Counted from the stretch's first letter, positions 16,428 to 25,575 are shown. The stretch: 64,000 nucleotides of DNA from Planctomycetota bacterium (GCA_016197205.1 JACPWG010000023.1:1-64000), one strand, 5' to 3'. Translations and numbers: made by a program. The notes: generated by a model from the letters alone, not told the origin.

Positions 16428-17242
16428 CCGCGATCCTGGCCCGGGAGATCGGCGAGTCCCTGCGGAGCCGCTGGTTCCTCCTCGTGACGGGCGTCTTCTG
16501 TACGCTGGCGCTCGGCGTTTCGTATTTGAGCTGGAGCGGCGCGGACGCGCTCGGCTTCGCGGGCTTCAGTCGCACCGTGGCGAGCCTGCTCAATCTCATG
16601 CTGCTCTTCGTGCCGCTCCTGGCGCTGCTCGTCGGCGCGCTCGGAATTTCCGGCGAGCGCGAGGACGGGACGCTCGGGTACGTGCTCGCGCAGCCGATCG
16701 GCCGGGGCGCCGTCTACCTGGGCAAGCTGCTCGGCCAGGGGGCGAGCCTCGGCGGGGCCGTGGCGCTCGGGTTGGGCCTGGTGGGCCTCGTGATCGGCCG
16801 ACAGGCGGGCGCGGAGGGGGCCGGCGCCTTCGCCGTCCTCGCGGTCGACGCCCTGCTGTTAGGAGCGGCCTCGCTGGCGATCGGGGTCTTCGTCTCCGTG
16901 TGCGCGGGCTCGCGGCTGGCCGCCCTCGTCTTCGCGCTGGTCCTCTGGGTGCTCTTCGCTTTCGTCCTGGATTTCGTTACCGTCGGCCTCGTCATCGCCG
17001 GCTGGACAAACCCCGGCGGCCTCTTTCTGGCCTCCCTCGCGAATCCCGTCGCATGCGCGAAGGTCCTCTGTCTGCTGGCCCTCAACTCCAAGCTCGAGGT
17101 GTTGGGTCCGGCGGGGATTCATGCGGTCAAGACCTTCGGTTCGGCCGGCGCGGCGGCGCTCCTCGCGGGCGCGCTGTGCGCCTGGACCGTGCTGCCGGCG
17201 TGGATCGGCTGGCGGCGCTTCCGAAGGATGGACGTGCGATGA
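16424..17242 (+). CDS. nosY: NosY, ABC-2 type permease
   Basis: A 272-residue membrane protein with six likely transmembrane segments and the family hallmark GISGEREDGTLGYVLAQP between the first two helices. GTG start overlapping the nosF stop (GTGA), with AAGGAGG just upstream. It forms the membrane part of the NosF ATPase complex. It overlaps nosL by ATGA. Confidence 0.93.
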   Translation: MTAILAREIGESLRSRWFLLVTGVFCTLALGVSYLSWSGADALGFAGFSRTVASLLNLMLLFVPLLALLVGALGISGEREDGTLGYVLAQPIGRGAVYLGKLLGQGASLGGAVALGLGLVGLVIGRQAGAEGAGAFAVLAVDALLLGAASLAIGVFVSVCAGSRLAALVFALVLWVLFAFVLDFVTVGLVIAGWTNPGGLFLASLANPVACAKVLCLLALNSKLEVLGPAGIHAVKTFGSAGAAALLAGALCAWTVLPAWIGWRRFRRMDVR

Positions 17243-17685
17243 AACGACCCGCTCTCGCCCTTGGGGTCCCGATGGCGGCGCTGCTCTGCCTTGCGGGCTG
17301 CGGCGAAGAGCCGCGCGGCCCCGTCACGATCGCGCTGGGCGAGGACGCGTGCGCCGCGTGTCGGATGATCGTGAGCGAGGCGAAATACGCGGCGCAAACC
17401 CGGCTGCGCGACGGTCGGGTCGAGGTGTTCGACGACATCGGTTGTCTCGCGACGCGTCTCGCCGCCGGCCAGGACCCCGCCGCGAGCTGGGTTGCCGACT
17501 ACACAACCGGGGCATGGATCGACGCGCGCACCGCGCACTATCTCCGCTCCGACACCCTCCAATCTCCGATGGCCTGGGGCCTCGCCGCTTTCTCCCGGCC
17601 TGCGGACGCCGAGGCCCTGGCCGCGAAACGGGGCGGGCGGCTGCTTGCCTTCTCCGACCTCAAGTCACTCCCGCCGCCCCGGTAG
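17239..17685 (+). CDS. nosL: NosL, copper chaperone lipoprotein
   Basis: A 148-residue lipoprotein (lipobox LAGC, C21). NosL delivers Cu(I) to apo-NosZ. The copper-binding motif DACAACRMIVS (C38, C41, M43) is intact, followed by the conserved FDDIGCLATRL and WVADYTTGAWIDARTAHYLRSD segments. It overlaps nosY by ATGA and ends the operon; the next 380 bp hold palindromic repeats and the next gene has its own promoter. Confidence 0.95.
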   Translation: MKRPALALGVPMAALLCLAGCGEEPRGPVTIALGEDACAACRMIVSEAKYAAQTRLRDGRVEVFDDIGCLATRLAAGQDPAASWVADYTTGAWIDARTAHYLRSDTLQSPMAWGLAAFSRPADAEALAAKRGGRLLAFSDLKSLPPPR

Positions 17686-17813
17686 CGCCCCACCTGCGGC
17701 GACCGCGGCGCTCCCTGGGGAGGCGGGCCCTCCTGGTCGGGTCCTTGCGTGGCCGAACCGCGGAGGAGGCTGCCGGCAGAGCTGGTGTGCTTCCAGTACC
17801 GGTCGCCCTTCGG

Positions 17814-17977
17814 GTGCAGGGCGGAAGCCCTGCACCACAAGGCTCGGGTGCGGGGATCGAGTCGAGCGGCGATGCGCCTGCGCGTGCGGCCCAAGGCTCG
17901 CGCCGGTTGTGCGCCATCCCCGCACTCGCGTGCCGTCCCTCGGGCGGCCGTTGTGGTGCAGGGCTTCCGCCCTGCAC
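17814..17977. repeat. Pair of GTGCAGGGC...GCCCTGCAC palindromes
   Basis: Two 22-bp palindromes at 17814-17835 and 17956-17977 share 9-bp arms GTGCAGGGC/GCCCTGCAC and are inverted relative to each other (loop GGAA against TTCC). Two more copies lie at 62187-62208 and 62307-62328. REP-like; they may act as transcript ends after nosL. No gene is seen from 17686 to 18131. Confidence 0.75.
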
Positions 17978-18067
17978 CGAGTGGGCTCGAGGCTTTCGCA
18001 GTCTCGCTCTCAGCGACCGTCCGCGGCATCAGCCGATAGCCGGTGCGAGCCACCCTGCTCGTGCGAC

Positions 18068-18096
18068 TTGCCCTCCACGGGGCGGTACGATAGAAT
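18068..18096 (+). promoter_or_regulatory. Candidate sigma-70 promoter for rlmI-like gene
   Basis: TTGCCC (18068-18073), 17 bp, TAGAAT (18091-18096); the GTG start lies 36 bp further on. Fits the promoter pattern seen elsewhere in the window. Confidence 0.6.
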
Positions 18097-18131
18097 CCCT
18101 CCACGTTTCACACCCGAACCTTGGAGGGCCC

Positions 18132-19289
18132 GTGCCCGAAGCTTCCCCGCCACCCCCGCCCGCCGCGCCGCTGCCGTCCCCCCGTCGCGCGGAGCGCCCC
18201 ACCATCCACCTCCGCGTTCCCGGCGATCGCCGTCACCTGTTCTTTTTTCGCAAAATGGTCCGCAAGCCCGAACGCTTCATCGAGGCCGGCGCCCTCGTGA
18301 ACGTCGTCGATCGTTCGGGCGCGGCCGTCGGCTGCGGCTTCTACAACCCGCGTTCCGAGGTCGCCGTCCGGATGCTCGGCCCCGCCGAGGAGGGGCTGAT
18401 CGAGCAGCGCCTCCGGGACGCGGTCGAGTTTCGCGCGTCGCTCGGCATCGAGGCGACCGCCTACCGGGTCTGCCACTCGGAGGGGGACGGCCTCTCCGGG
18501 CTCATCGTTGACCGCTATGCCGACGTCCACTCCGTCGAGCTGTTTTCGCTCGGGATGTTCCGCCAGCTCGACGTCGTCTCGCGCTTCTTTCCGAACGCCT
18601 ACGTGCACGCGGACGAGCGGACGCAGCGCCTCGAAGGCTTCCGCCTGCCACCACAGCCCGCGCCGCGCCCCGTGGTCGTCGAGGAGCACGGCGTCCGCTT
18701 CAGCGTCGACTTCGAACGCGGGCATAAGACCGGTTTTTTTTGCGACCAACGCGAAAACCGCCGGCTCGTGGCCGAGCTGTCGCGCGGCAAGGACCTGCTC
18801 GACCTCTGCTGCTACACGGGCGGCTTCGCCGTTTCGGCGGCCAAGGCCGGTGCGCGCCGCGTCGTGGCCGTGGACCTGGACGAAGAGGCGCTCGAGACCG
18901 CGGGCGAAAATGCCCGGCTGAACCGGGTGAAGCCGGAATTTCTCCACCAGAACCTCTTCGACTTCCTGCGAAATTCCCGCGAGGCGTTCGACGTCGTCGT
19001 CCTCGACCCGCCGAAGCTGGCCCGCGAAAAGTCGGAGCTGGGCAAGGCGCGCGCCGGCTATTTCGACATGAATCGTCTGGCCGCGCGCGTCGTGAAGCCC
19101 GGTGGCGTGCTCGTGACGTGCTCGTGCAGCGGGCTCGTGGGGGAGGAGGAGTTCCTGCGCATCGTCCGGGACGCGAGCGAGCGCGAGCTCCGCACCTTTC
19201 GCGTGACGGGGGCGGGCCCGGATCACCCGGTCAGCAGCCTGTATCCGGAGGGACGGTATCTCAAGGTGGTGTATAGCCGGGTCGTGTGA
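18132..19289 (+). CDS. RlmI-like class I SAM-dependent rRNA (cytosine-C5) methyltransferase
   Basis: A 385-residue protein. A Pro-rich start is followed by a PUA-like domain (residues 20-100), a RlmI/RlmK-type middle domain (FSVDFERGHKTGFFCDQRENR) and a Rossmann methyltransferase domain with motif I LLDLCCYTGGFAVSAA, acidic VVAVDLDEEAL, motif IV VVLDPPKLA, and the catalytic region LVTCSCSG. E. coli RlmI methylates C1962 of 23S rRNA; here the target is inferred from the family only. The GTG start has TTGGAGGG upstream and matches the beginning of similarity. Confidence 0.85.
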   Translation: MPEASPPPPPAAPLPSPRRAERPTIHLRVPGDRRHLFFFRKMVRKPERFIEAGALVNVVDRSGAAVGCGFYNPRSEVAVRMLGPAEEGLIEQRLRDAVEFRASLGIEATAYRVCHSEGDGLSGLIVDRYADVHSVELFSLGMFRQLDVVSRFFPNAYVHADERTQRLEGFRLPPQPAPRPVVVEEHGVRFSVDFERGHKTGFFCDQRENRRLVAELSRGKDLLDLCCYTGGFAVSAAKAGARRVVAVDLDEEALETAGENARLNRVKPEFLHQNLFDFLRNSREAFDVVVLDPPKLAREKSELGKARAGYFDMNRLAARVVKPGGVLVTCSCSGLVGEEEFLRIVRDASERELRTFRVTGAGPDHPVSSLYPEGRYLKVVYSRVV

Positions 19290-19336
19290 GCTCCCCCTCG
19301 ATTTCCAGAAATGCCCGGAACCGCGGCGCTTCGGCC

Positions 19337-19365
19337 TTGTTCTCGTGCGTCCCCAAGACTATGAT
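19337..19365 (+). promoter_or_regulatory. Candidate sigma-70 promoter
   Basis: TTGTTC (19337-19342), 17 bp, TATGAT (19360-19365), 47 bp ahead of the GTG at 19413. Confidence 0.45.
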
Positions 19366-19412
19366 GGAGTGGGTCGGTCAGGGGGATCGGTTCATTTTTC
19401 GAGGGGACTCGC

Positions 19413-19826
19413 GTGGGCGAAGTAAGAGTTCAGGCTAGGCTTTCGAATGCCTTTGACGAGGGGCTCGCACGCCGGGGTCAGCTCGCGCCCGGAGCGGTGC
19501 GGTTCTATCTGGCCGACGCTCTCGTGGATACCGGCGCGGTGCGCTGCGTTCTGCCCCCGCATGTCGTGCAGCGGCTTGGGCTGCAACTCGTCGGCCAAAG
19601 AATGGCGGAGTACGCCGACGGCAGGCTTGAGGCGGTGGGGCTGACGGAACCACTCTCGGTGCAGGTCTTGGGTCGAGAGGAAATGGAAACGGCGATGGTC
19701 CTGGGGGACGAAGTGATCCTTGGCCAGACTGTCCTCGAAAAGATGGACTTGTTCGTGGACTGTTTGGGCAAGTGCCTTCGGCCGAATCCCGCGCATCCCG
19801 ATCAGCCCGTCTCCAAGGTCAAATGA
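19413..19826 (+). CDS. Retropepsin-like aspartic protease domain protein
   Basis: A 137-residue cytoplasmic protein. The segment FYLADALVDTGAVRCVLPPHVVQRLGL carries the D-T-G motif of clan AA, and GDEVILGQTVLEKMDLFVD is the second hydrophobic-G element that follows in these small retropepsin-like domains. Such proteins are frequent in planctomycetes and cyanobacteria, often beside a small partner; none is seen here. GTG start with GAGGGG upstream. The biological role is unknown; the active-site Asp is intact. A second, divergent member is at 53340-53723. Confidence 0.75.
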   Translation: MGEVRVQARLSNAFDEGLARRGQLAPGAVRFYLADALVDTGAVRCVLPPHVVQRLGLQLVGQRMAEYADGRLEAVGLTEPLSVQVLGREEMETAMVLGDEVILGQTVLEKMDLFVDCLGKCLRPNPAHPDQPVSKVK

Positions 19827-19919
19827 CGGGCCACGCCGGGCTTTTCCGGGAGCAGCGGGGGTGGGAGCGGCACACTTGCGATCGAGCCACGGCGGAGGAC
19901 CCTGCCTGCCGTGTTGGGT

Positions 19920-20537
19920 TCACTCGATGTCCCGCTCCAGCCGCGCCTGCTCCAGAATGCCGAGAAAGTGTGACCGCAATTCCGGCGGCAGCTTTTCGGC
20001 GAAGTTCTCAGTCAGGTGGTTTGCCTTGATGAGCTCCTGCACGTCGCCGAGGTCTTTCCCACGATGCGCCCAGACTCCTGAACAGAGCTTGAAACTCAGG
20101 AGAAGTCGCAAGTCCGGTACACGTCGCCCTTCGACGACCAGGAAGCCGTCGCTTCGGGGATCGGGAAACACGACGGGACTTCCGGTCCCACCGGCGTTTT
20201 CTCCAGCCATGAGGACGTCGATATTCACCTGGTGCTCGGTGTCGCGCAGCTTCTTCCGCAGCCCTTCCGCGCGGGGACGGAGCCCGCGCCCGACAAGACG
20301 CTCGTGGATCCTCTCCAGCCCCTCCCGGGTGGTCAGAATGTCGATGTCTTCGGTGTAGCGCACGTACCCGTGGTGGCGCATCGATAGCGCCCCGATGAGT
20401 GCGAAGGGGATGCCCTCGTCGTCCAGCCGTTTCGTGAGGGCTTCGAGAACAGTCGCGATGTCCTTGGCGTGCATGTAGTCCCTTTGAAGCTCGGCGATCA
20501 GCGAGGGCCCGAACAACTGCTTGGCCATCATCCGCAT
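19920..20537 (-). CDS. Nucleotidyltransferase-fold protein
   Basis: A 205-residue protein with the minimal nucleotidyltransferase pattern FALIGALSMRHHGYVRYTEDIDIL, where the DID pair supplies the metal-binding acids. The C-terminal half has a helical LRLLLSFKLCSG / KDLGDVQELIKANHL segment typical of the AbiEii/DUF6036-like group. It starts two bases after the Uma2 stop codon, so the genes are co-translated. Similar orphan nucleotidyltransferases belong to toxin-antitoxin-like pairs, but no activity can be assigned. Confidence 0.7.
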   Translation of the reverse strand: MRMMAKQLFGPSLIAELQRDYMHAKDIATVLEALTKRLDDEGIPFALIGALSMRHHGYVRYTEDIDILTTREGLERIHERLVGRGLRPRAEGLRKKLRDTEHQVNIDVLMAGENAGGTGSPVVFPDPRSDGFLVVEGRRVPDLRLLLSFKLCSGVWAHRGKDLGDVQELIKANHLTENFAEKLPPELRSHFLGILEQARLERDIE

Positions 20538-20539
20538 CC

Positions 20540-21181
20540 TTATGGCGTCGCCTCTGGGAGCGAGCGCACCCAGGCTCGGAACGCCTTGACCATGCTGGTT
20601 TCGTCGCGTTCGTTGCGCTCGAGGAGGGCGCTGCGGATGCCCTCGAGCGGGATGCCGGGAAACGTAGGGCTGCTCCCGACTTCTGAGTAGGTCCCAGCGG
20701 GGGCGAGCACCGAGACGCGCAGCCGGCGCCCGTCGTACCGCCAGACCTCGGGGACGCCGAGCCGCGCGTACAAATCCAAACGATCCAGCAGCCCCCGACT
20801 GATCTCCACTTCGATGACCAGGTCCGGCGGCGGCATCCGCGTGAGATCGATCTCGGTCACGCCCCGCATCTGGGCCTCATGCGCAATGTACCAACATTCG
20901 TCCGGCTCCAGGCCGCGGCCCAAGTCCGTGCGTCGGAAGGTGGTGTTTCCGAGAGAAAGGACGGGTAGGCCGAGCTCCTCGGTGAGCGCCTCGACAAAGC
21001 GGGCGAGGAGCTTTTTGGCCCGTTCGTGGTCCGGAGAAACGGTCATGATTTCAAGATCCCCCTCATCGTAGGTCAGCCGCAGGTGCCGGCCTTCGAAGCG
21101 AGCGAGCAGGCACTCGTACGTCTCCCAGTCCACTCCCGCAAGGAGGAACCGCTGTTCGGCGGGCAGGGCGACGGTCGGCAT
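20540..21181 (-). CDS. Uma2 family endonuclease-like protein
   Basis: A 213-residue protein with the Uma2 (DUF820) layout: MTVSPDHERAKKLLARFVEAL, GNTTFRRTDLGRGLEPDECWYI, then PPPDLVIEVEIS (the PD-(D/E)xK core) and LDLYARLGVPEVWRYDGRRL. This restriction-endonuclease fold is greatly expanded in cyanobacteria and planctomycetes; its role is unclear. I start at ATG 21181 with GGAGAGAGTCTC upstream; the open frame beyond it runs into a dispersed repeat. It is coupled to the nucleotidyltransferase gene downstream. Confidence 0.8.
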   Translation of the reverse strand: MPTVALPAEQRFLLAGVDWETYECLLARFEGRHLRLTYDEGDLEIMTVSPDHERAKKLLARFVEALTEELGLPVLSLGNTTFRRTDLGRGLEPDECWYIAHEAQMRGVTEIDLTRMPPPDLVIEVEISRGLLDRLDLYARLGVPEVWRYDGRRLRVSVLAPAGTYSEVGSSPTFPGIPLEGIRSALLERNERDETSMVKAFRAWVRSLPEATP

Positions 21182-21246
21182 GAGACTCTCTCCGGAGGCG
21201 GGTCCTGTGGGAGGAAGGGGGAGGCTGCTGAGTGGCACAGCGCGGC

Positions 21247-21420
21247 GGTGCCGCAGCCAAGCGACGACGAAACCACAGATTTCACAGATTAACGACGATT
21301 TCACAGATTCGCAATCTGTGTAATCTCGTTGAATCTGTGAAATCTGTGGTTTTCGTGGCGTTCGACCAAAGTAGAATTGTCGCAAGAAAACGAACTTCGA
21401 ACGATTAGCGGAACAGGGCT
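21247..21420. repeat. CACAGATTTCACAGATT dispersed repeat (copy 1)
   Basis: AACCACAGATTTCACAGATT at 21271-21290 is repeated as its perfect 20-bp inverse at 21332-21351. Flanks (GCCGCAGCCAA at the left; GCGTTCGACC...CGAACGATTAGCG at the right) recur inverted at 32168-32331, so the mobile unit is about 170 bp. It has no coding content and is AT-rich relative to the surroundings. Positions 21421-21549 show nothing else. Confidence 0.8.
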
Positions 21421-21549
21421 GCGTTCGATTGTATCGGTCGACTCCGCACGGGTCAATGGGAAAGCCGTCGGCTGCCGCCGGTCACCGGTTCGAAAAAACG
21501 TCGCCCGCCCAGGTACTTGTCGATCCTTGCCGGTCCTCAGGCCGCATCC

Positions 21550-24500
21550 TCATGGCCGCGGCTTCGTCCCCCCGGCCGCCCCCGCCACCTCCACCTGCCC
21601 GTGGGCCGTGGCCGGCACGCGCGGGTCCGGCGTGAGGATGCCGCGGAAGTTGAGCGGGTCGGCCGCGGCTACGCGGAGCGGGACCTGTTGCGGTTCGCCG
21701 CGTCGCACGGCGCGGAGCAGCGGGACCGCCTCCGGCAGGGCGTACTGCTCGCCGTCGAAGCCCGCCACGAAGCGACCGCCGCGCACTTCGCCGCGCAGCT
21801 CGAGCATGCGGTAGGCGCGAACGAGCTCCCGCCACGGGATCGGCTGTCGCTCGCGTGCGATGGTCTTGCGAAACACCACGCCGGTCCGGCGCAAGAGCTG
21901 GCGGGCCACGAACTCGACAACGGGCGCGGGCGCAAGCGTTGGCGACGGCATCGCGTTCGGCGGCGCCGATCCCCCCTGGCCCTTCTCCGCCGGCGACTCG
22001 GCTCGAAAGAGGCTCCATCGGCCCGCGGCCGCAAACGGCGCTCGTCTCCTCGACGGCGGGACCACGAGCTGCCGGAGCGCCGCGAACGAATCGCAAGTGA
22101 GCGCGCCGCGAGCGACCAGTTCTGAGAGCCCCATCTCGAGGTGCGCCGGCAGCAGTTTCGAAGCGCGCGCGAGGTCCGCGGTGAAGGCCGCTCCCCGCGC
22201 GCCGAGCGCCGCGTGGACGTCGCGCGCCGCCCCGGAGACCCCCGCAAGGTCCACCGGGGGCGCGAGCCCTAGCCACGTCTCCAGGTCCGCGCGCGGAAGC
22301 AGGCAGAGAGGCGCGGTGCGGACTGCGCCCGAGCCGCCGCTCCAGACCCTCCCCCACGCGACCTCGCCCGAAAGCGTCGCCTGGTCGAGCCACTCCCGTC
22401 GATAGCCCCGCACGCGCGCCGGCAGGACGAACGCTTCCCACGCGGCCGCCGGTACCTCGAAGCCCGCGAGCTGTCCCACCACCTCCGCCACGCCGCGCGG
22501 ACCGTCGAGTCGGTGCGACGGCTCGACGTGCTGCCAAAGACCGAGGAAGCGCAGGAACTCCGCCGCCGTGACGGGCGCGATCTCGTTCCGGAGCCGCTCG
22601 ATCGTGTACCGGTGGATCCGCGCCAGCAGCCGGCGGTCGCACCAGCCTTCGCGTCCCTCCTCGAACCTTCCGCGCAGCACGACGCCTTCGCGCTCCAGCT
22701 CCCGGTAGATCGGGTCATCCCCGTAGACCGGTCCGAGGGCCTCGAGCCGCCCGCGCAGGACCTCCTTCGCTTCGCGCGTCGCCTCCGCCGCGAACCACCG
22801 GTCCCACTCCAGCCGCACGCGCCCTGCCGCAGCCAGCTCCGCGAGCCACGTCCGCCACGGCGCCGCCTCGGCCTCGGTCGCGTACCCCATCCAGAGGAGC
22901 GCCTCGTGCACCTCCTCGGCGTTTGCGGGCCGCGGCCATGCCTCCTCGCGCACCCGCCGGATCGCCTCCGGGTCCAGCGCGCCGACGTCGCCGGTCGCCC
23001 GCGCGTCCAACGTCCGCCGCGCAAGCACCGCCTGCGTCCTTCGCTCCTCGAGGGGGGCGTCGTCCAGGAAGCTGTAGGGATGGGCCGCGAGGATGCCGCG
23101 CGCGAAGGCGGAAGGCTCGGGGACGTCCACGGCGACCGTTCGGATGCGCCCCTCGCGCAGCCCGCGCAGGAGGACGAGGAGCCCCTCGAAATCCGTCGCT
23201 TCCTGAAAGCAGTCCTCGAGCGTCTGCCGCACGATCGGATGCTCCATGGGGATTTCGATGTCGCCGCCGGGCAGCGTCTCCGGGCACGCCAGCGCGCCCG
23301 GAAAGGCCGCGGCCAGGAGGTCGTCGGCGCGAAAGCGAAGCAGCGGGGCCGCGACCCTGCGCCCGCTCCGCATGCGTTCCACGAGGAGCGACCGCGTCAC
23401 GTTCCAGCGCCACCGCGTCGTGAACAGCGGGGAGGCGAGCAGCGCCTGCTGCAGCGTCCCCTCCGCGTTTTCCGGCGTGAGGTAGCGGAAAACCTCTTCG
23501 AGCGGGAAGCCCGTCTGCGGCCCCAGCGAAAAGACGATGGCGTCCTCGTTGGCGGCGGCCTGCAGTTCGAACCCGAACCCGCGGCAGAAGCGCTTTCGCA
23601 ACGCGAGCCCCCAGGCGCGATTCACGCGCGCCCCGAAAGGCGAATGGAGGACGACCTGCGTGCCGCCGCTCTCGTCGAAGAAGCGCTCGAGGACGACGCA
23701 CGTCTGCGAGGGGACGACGCCGAGCGCGGTTCGTCCCGCGCCGACGTACTCCGCCAGCTCCCGCGCCGCCGCCTCGGAAATGCCCGGCGTGTCCGCGAGC
23801 CGCGTCGGGTCCGCGCCCAGCTCCTCCCGCAAGCGCGCGACCTCGGCGGACAGCTCCGCGGTCCTGGCCGGGGCCTCGCCGAGCCAGAAGGGGAGGGTGG
23901 GCGGCTGCCCCTTTGCGTCCGCGACCCGCACCACGCCGGGCTCGATCCGGAGGATGCGCCACGACGTGTTGCCAAGCTGCACGACGTCGTGGACGTTGGC
24001 CTCGACCGCGAAGTCCTCGTTCAGCGAGCCGACGTGCGTGCCGTCGGGTTCCAGAAGCACCTGGTAGTCGGCCGTGTCCGGGATCGCGCCCCCGGACGTG
24101 ATCGCCGCAAGGCGGGCGCGCCGCGTGGCGAGCAGGCGGCCGCCCACGCCGTCCCGGTGGAGGAGCGCCCGGCGCCCCTCGGCATGAAGGGCGACGACGG
24201 CGTCGAAGTCGGCGCGTGCGAGGTCGCGATAGGGCCACGCCCGACGTGCAAGCTGGTAGAGGGCGTCCGCAGGCCACGCCTCGGGCACGCAGGCGGCGAC
24301 GAGTTGTTGTGCGAGGATGTCGAGCGGTCGTCTCGCTTGCACGGTGCGGTCGAGGTCCCCGCGCCGGACGGCTCGGAGGAGGGCTGCGCATTCGACCAAC
24401 TCGTCGAGCGTAAGGGGGAAGATCCTCCCCTTGGGCACGCGCGAGAGCGAGTGCCCGGCGCGTCCGACGCGCTGGAGAAAGGTGGCGATGGAGCGCGCGG

Positions 24501-25515
24501 AGCCGATTTGGATTGCGAGGTCCATGTCCCCGACGTCGATGCCCAGCTCGAGCGAGGCGGTCGCGACGAGGGCGCGGAGGCGTCCTTCCTTGAGCCGCTG
24601 CTCGGCGTCCAGCCGACGGGCCCGCGAGAGGCTGCCGTGGTGGCAGGTGACCTGGTCCTCGCCGAGGAGCCGGCTCAGCCGTGCGGCGAGGCGCTCGGCC
24701 ATTTTTCGCGTGTTGACGAAGACGAGGGTGGTTCGGTGTTCGCGAATGAGCGTCGCGAGTCGCGCGTAAATCTCCTCCCAGACCTCGTGCGAGCAGACCG
24801 CCGTGAGGGGGGACGGTGGGACTTCGACCGCGATGTCCAGTTCGCGCAAATGGCCGACGTCGATGACCGAGCACTCGCGTCCGACGCCGACCAGGAGTCG
24901 GGCGGTTTCCTCGATGGGCCGCTGGGTCGCGGACAGGCCGATGCGCTGCACCGGGCCGGCGAGGGCCTCCAGGCGTTCGAGGGAGAGCGCGAGGTGGGCG
25001 CCGCGCTTGTCGCGCGCGACGGCGTGGACCTCGTCCACGATGACGGTGCGCACGCCCGCGAGCAGCCGCCGCCCGCCGTCCGAGGTCAAAAGGATGTAGA
25101 GCGACTCGGGCGTCGTGACCAGGATGTGCGGAGGGCGGCGGGACATGGCCGTGCGCTCGCCGGCCCGCGTGTCCCCCGTGCGCACGAGGACGCGGACCTG
25201 GGGCAGCGCCGGGTCGAGCGCCGCAAGCTCGGCGAGCGGCCCTTGGAGGTTTTTCTGGATGTCGTTGGAAAGGGCCTTGAGCGGGGAGACGTAGAGGACC
25301 TGCGTGCGTTCGGGGAGCGCTTGGCCTTCGCTGAGGAGACGGTCGATGCCCCACAGGAAGGCGGCCAGCGTCTTGCCGGAGCCGGTCGGCGCGGCGATGA
25401 GCGTGTGCCGGCCCGAGCGGATGGCCGGCCAGCCCTCGCGTTGCGGGGCCGTGGGGCCGGCGAAGCGCGCTTCGAACCACCGCCGAACGATGGGGTGAAA
25501 ACCGGAGAGCGGCAT
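21550..25515 (-). CDS. Lhr-type DEAD/DEAH-box ATP-dependent helicase
   Basis: A 1321-residue helicase, close to the length of bacterial long Lhr. Walker A is IAAPTGSGKT (about residues 40-49), then TPESLYILL, Walker B VDEVH, LSATQRP, and the second RecA domain with VFVNTRKMAERLAARLSR and the motif VI block IGSARSIATFLQRVGRAGHS. After the DEAD-associated domain comes the Lhr C-terminal region (roughly residues 850-1321) found in long Lhr. Lhr acts as a 3'-5' translocase in DNA repair; direct evidence is for mycobacterial and E. coli proteins. ATG at 25515 has GAGAGGTGC upstream. It lies 60 bp after the small Sm-like gene in the same direction. Confidence 0.93.
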   Translation of the reverse strand: MPLSGFHPIVRRWFEARFAGPTAPQREGWPAIRSGRHTLIAAPTGSGKTLAAFLWGIDRLLSEGQALPERTQVLYVSPLKALSNDIQKNLQGPLAELAALDPALPQVRVLVRTGDTRAGERTAMSRRPPHILVTTPESLYILLTSDGGRRLLAGVRTVIVDEVHAVARDKRGAHLALSLERLEALAGPVQRIGLSATQRPIEETARLLVGVGRECSVIDVGHLRELDIAVEVPPSPLTAVCSHEVWEEIYARLATLIREHRTTLVFVNTRKMAERLAARLSRLLGEDQVTCHHGSLSRARRLDAEQRLKEGRLRALVATASLELGIDVGDMDLAIQIGSARSIATFLQRVGRAGHSLSRVPKGRIFPLTLDELVECAALLRAVRRGDLDRTVQARRPLDILAQQLVAACVPEAWPADALYQLARRAWPYRDLARADFDAVVALHAEGRRALLHRDGVGGRLLATRRARLAAITSGGAIPDTADYQVLLEPDGTHVGSLNEDFAVEANVHDVVQLGNTSWRILRIEPGVVRVADAKGQPPTLPFWLGEAPARTAELSAEVARLREELGADPTRLADTPGISEAAARELAEYVGAGRTALGVVPSQTCVVLERFFDESGGTQVVLHSPFGARVNRAWGLALRKRFCRGFGFELQAAANEDAIVFSLGPQTGFPLEEVFRYLTPENAEGTLQQALLASPLFTTRWRWNVTRSLLVERMRSGRRVAAPLLRFRADDLLAAAFPGALACPETLPGGDIEIPMEHPIVRQTLEDCFQEATDFEGLLVLLRGLREGRIRTVAVDVPEPSAFARGILAAHPYSFLDDAPLEERRTQAVLARRTLDARATGDVGALDPEAIRRVREEAWPRPANAEEVHEALLWMGYATEAEAAPWRTWLAELAAAGRVRLEWDRWFAAEATREAKEVLRGRLEALGPVYGDDPIYRELEREGVVLRGRFEEGREGWCDRRLLARIHRYTIERLRNEIAPVTAAEFLRFLGLWQHVEPSHRLDGPRGVAEVVGQLAGFEVPAAAWEAFVLPARVRGYRREWLDQATLSGEVAWGRVWSGGSGAVRTAPLCLLPRADLETWLGLAPPVDLAGVSGAARDVHAALGARGAAFTADLARASKLLPAHLEMGLSELVARGALTCDSFAALRQLVVPPSRRRAPFAAAGRWSLFRAESPAEKGQGGSAPPNAMPSPTLAPAPVVEFVARQLLRRTGVVFRKTIARERQPIPWRELVRAYRMLELRGEVRGGRFVAGFDGEQYALPEAVPLLRAVRRGEPQQVPLRVAAADPLNFRGILTPDPRVPATAHGQVEVAGAAGGTKPRP

Positions 25516-25575
25516 TTCAGCACCTCTCAGGGGCCTGCCGGGCTCGTGGCCCGGTTGGGCGTGGGTCCCCCACGT

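Noticed and set aside
17538..18104. Minus-strand open frame of 188 codons after nosL
   Set aside because: It is composed of the GTGCAGGGC palindromes read through (GRKPCTT and WCRASALH stretches), a frequent false gene in repeat regions.
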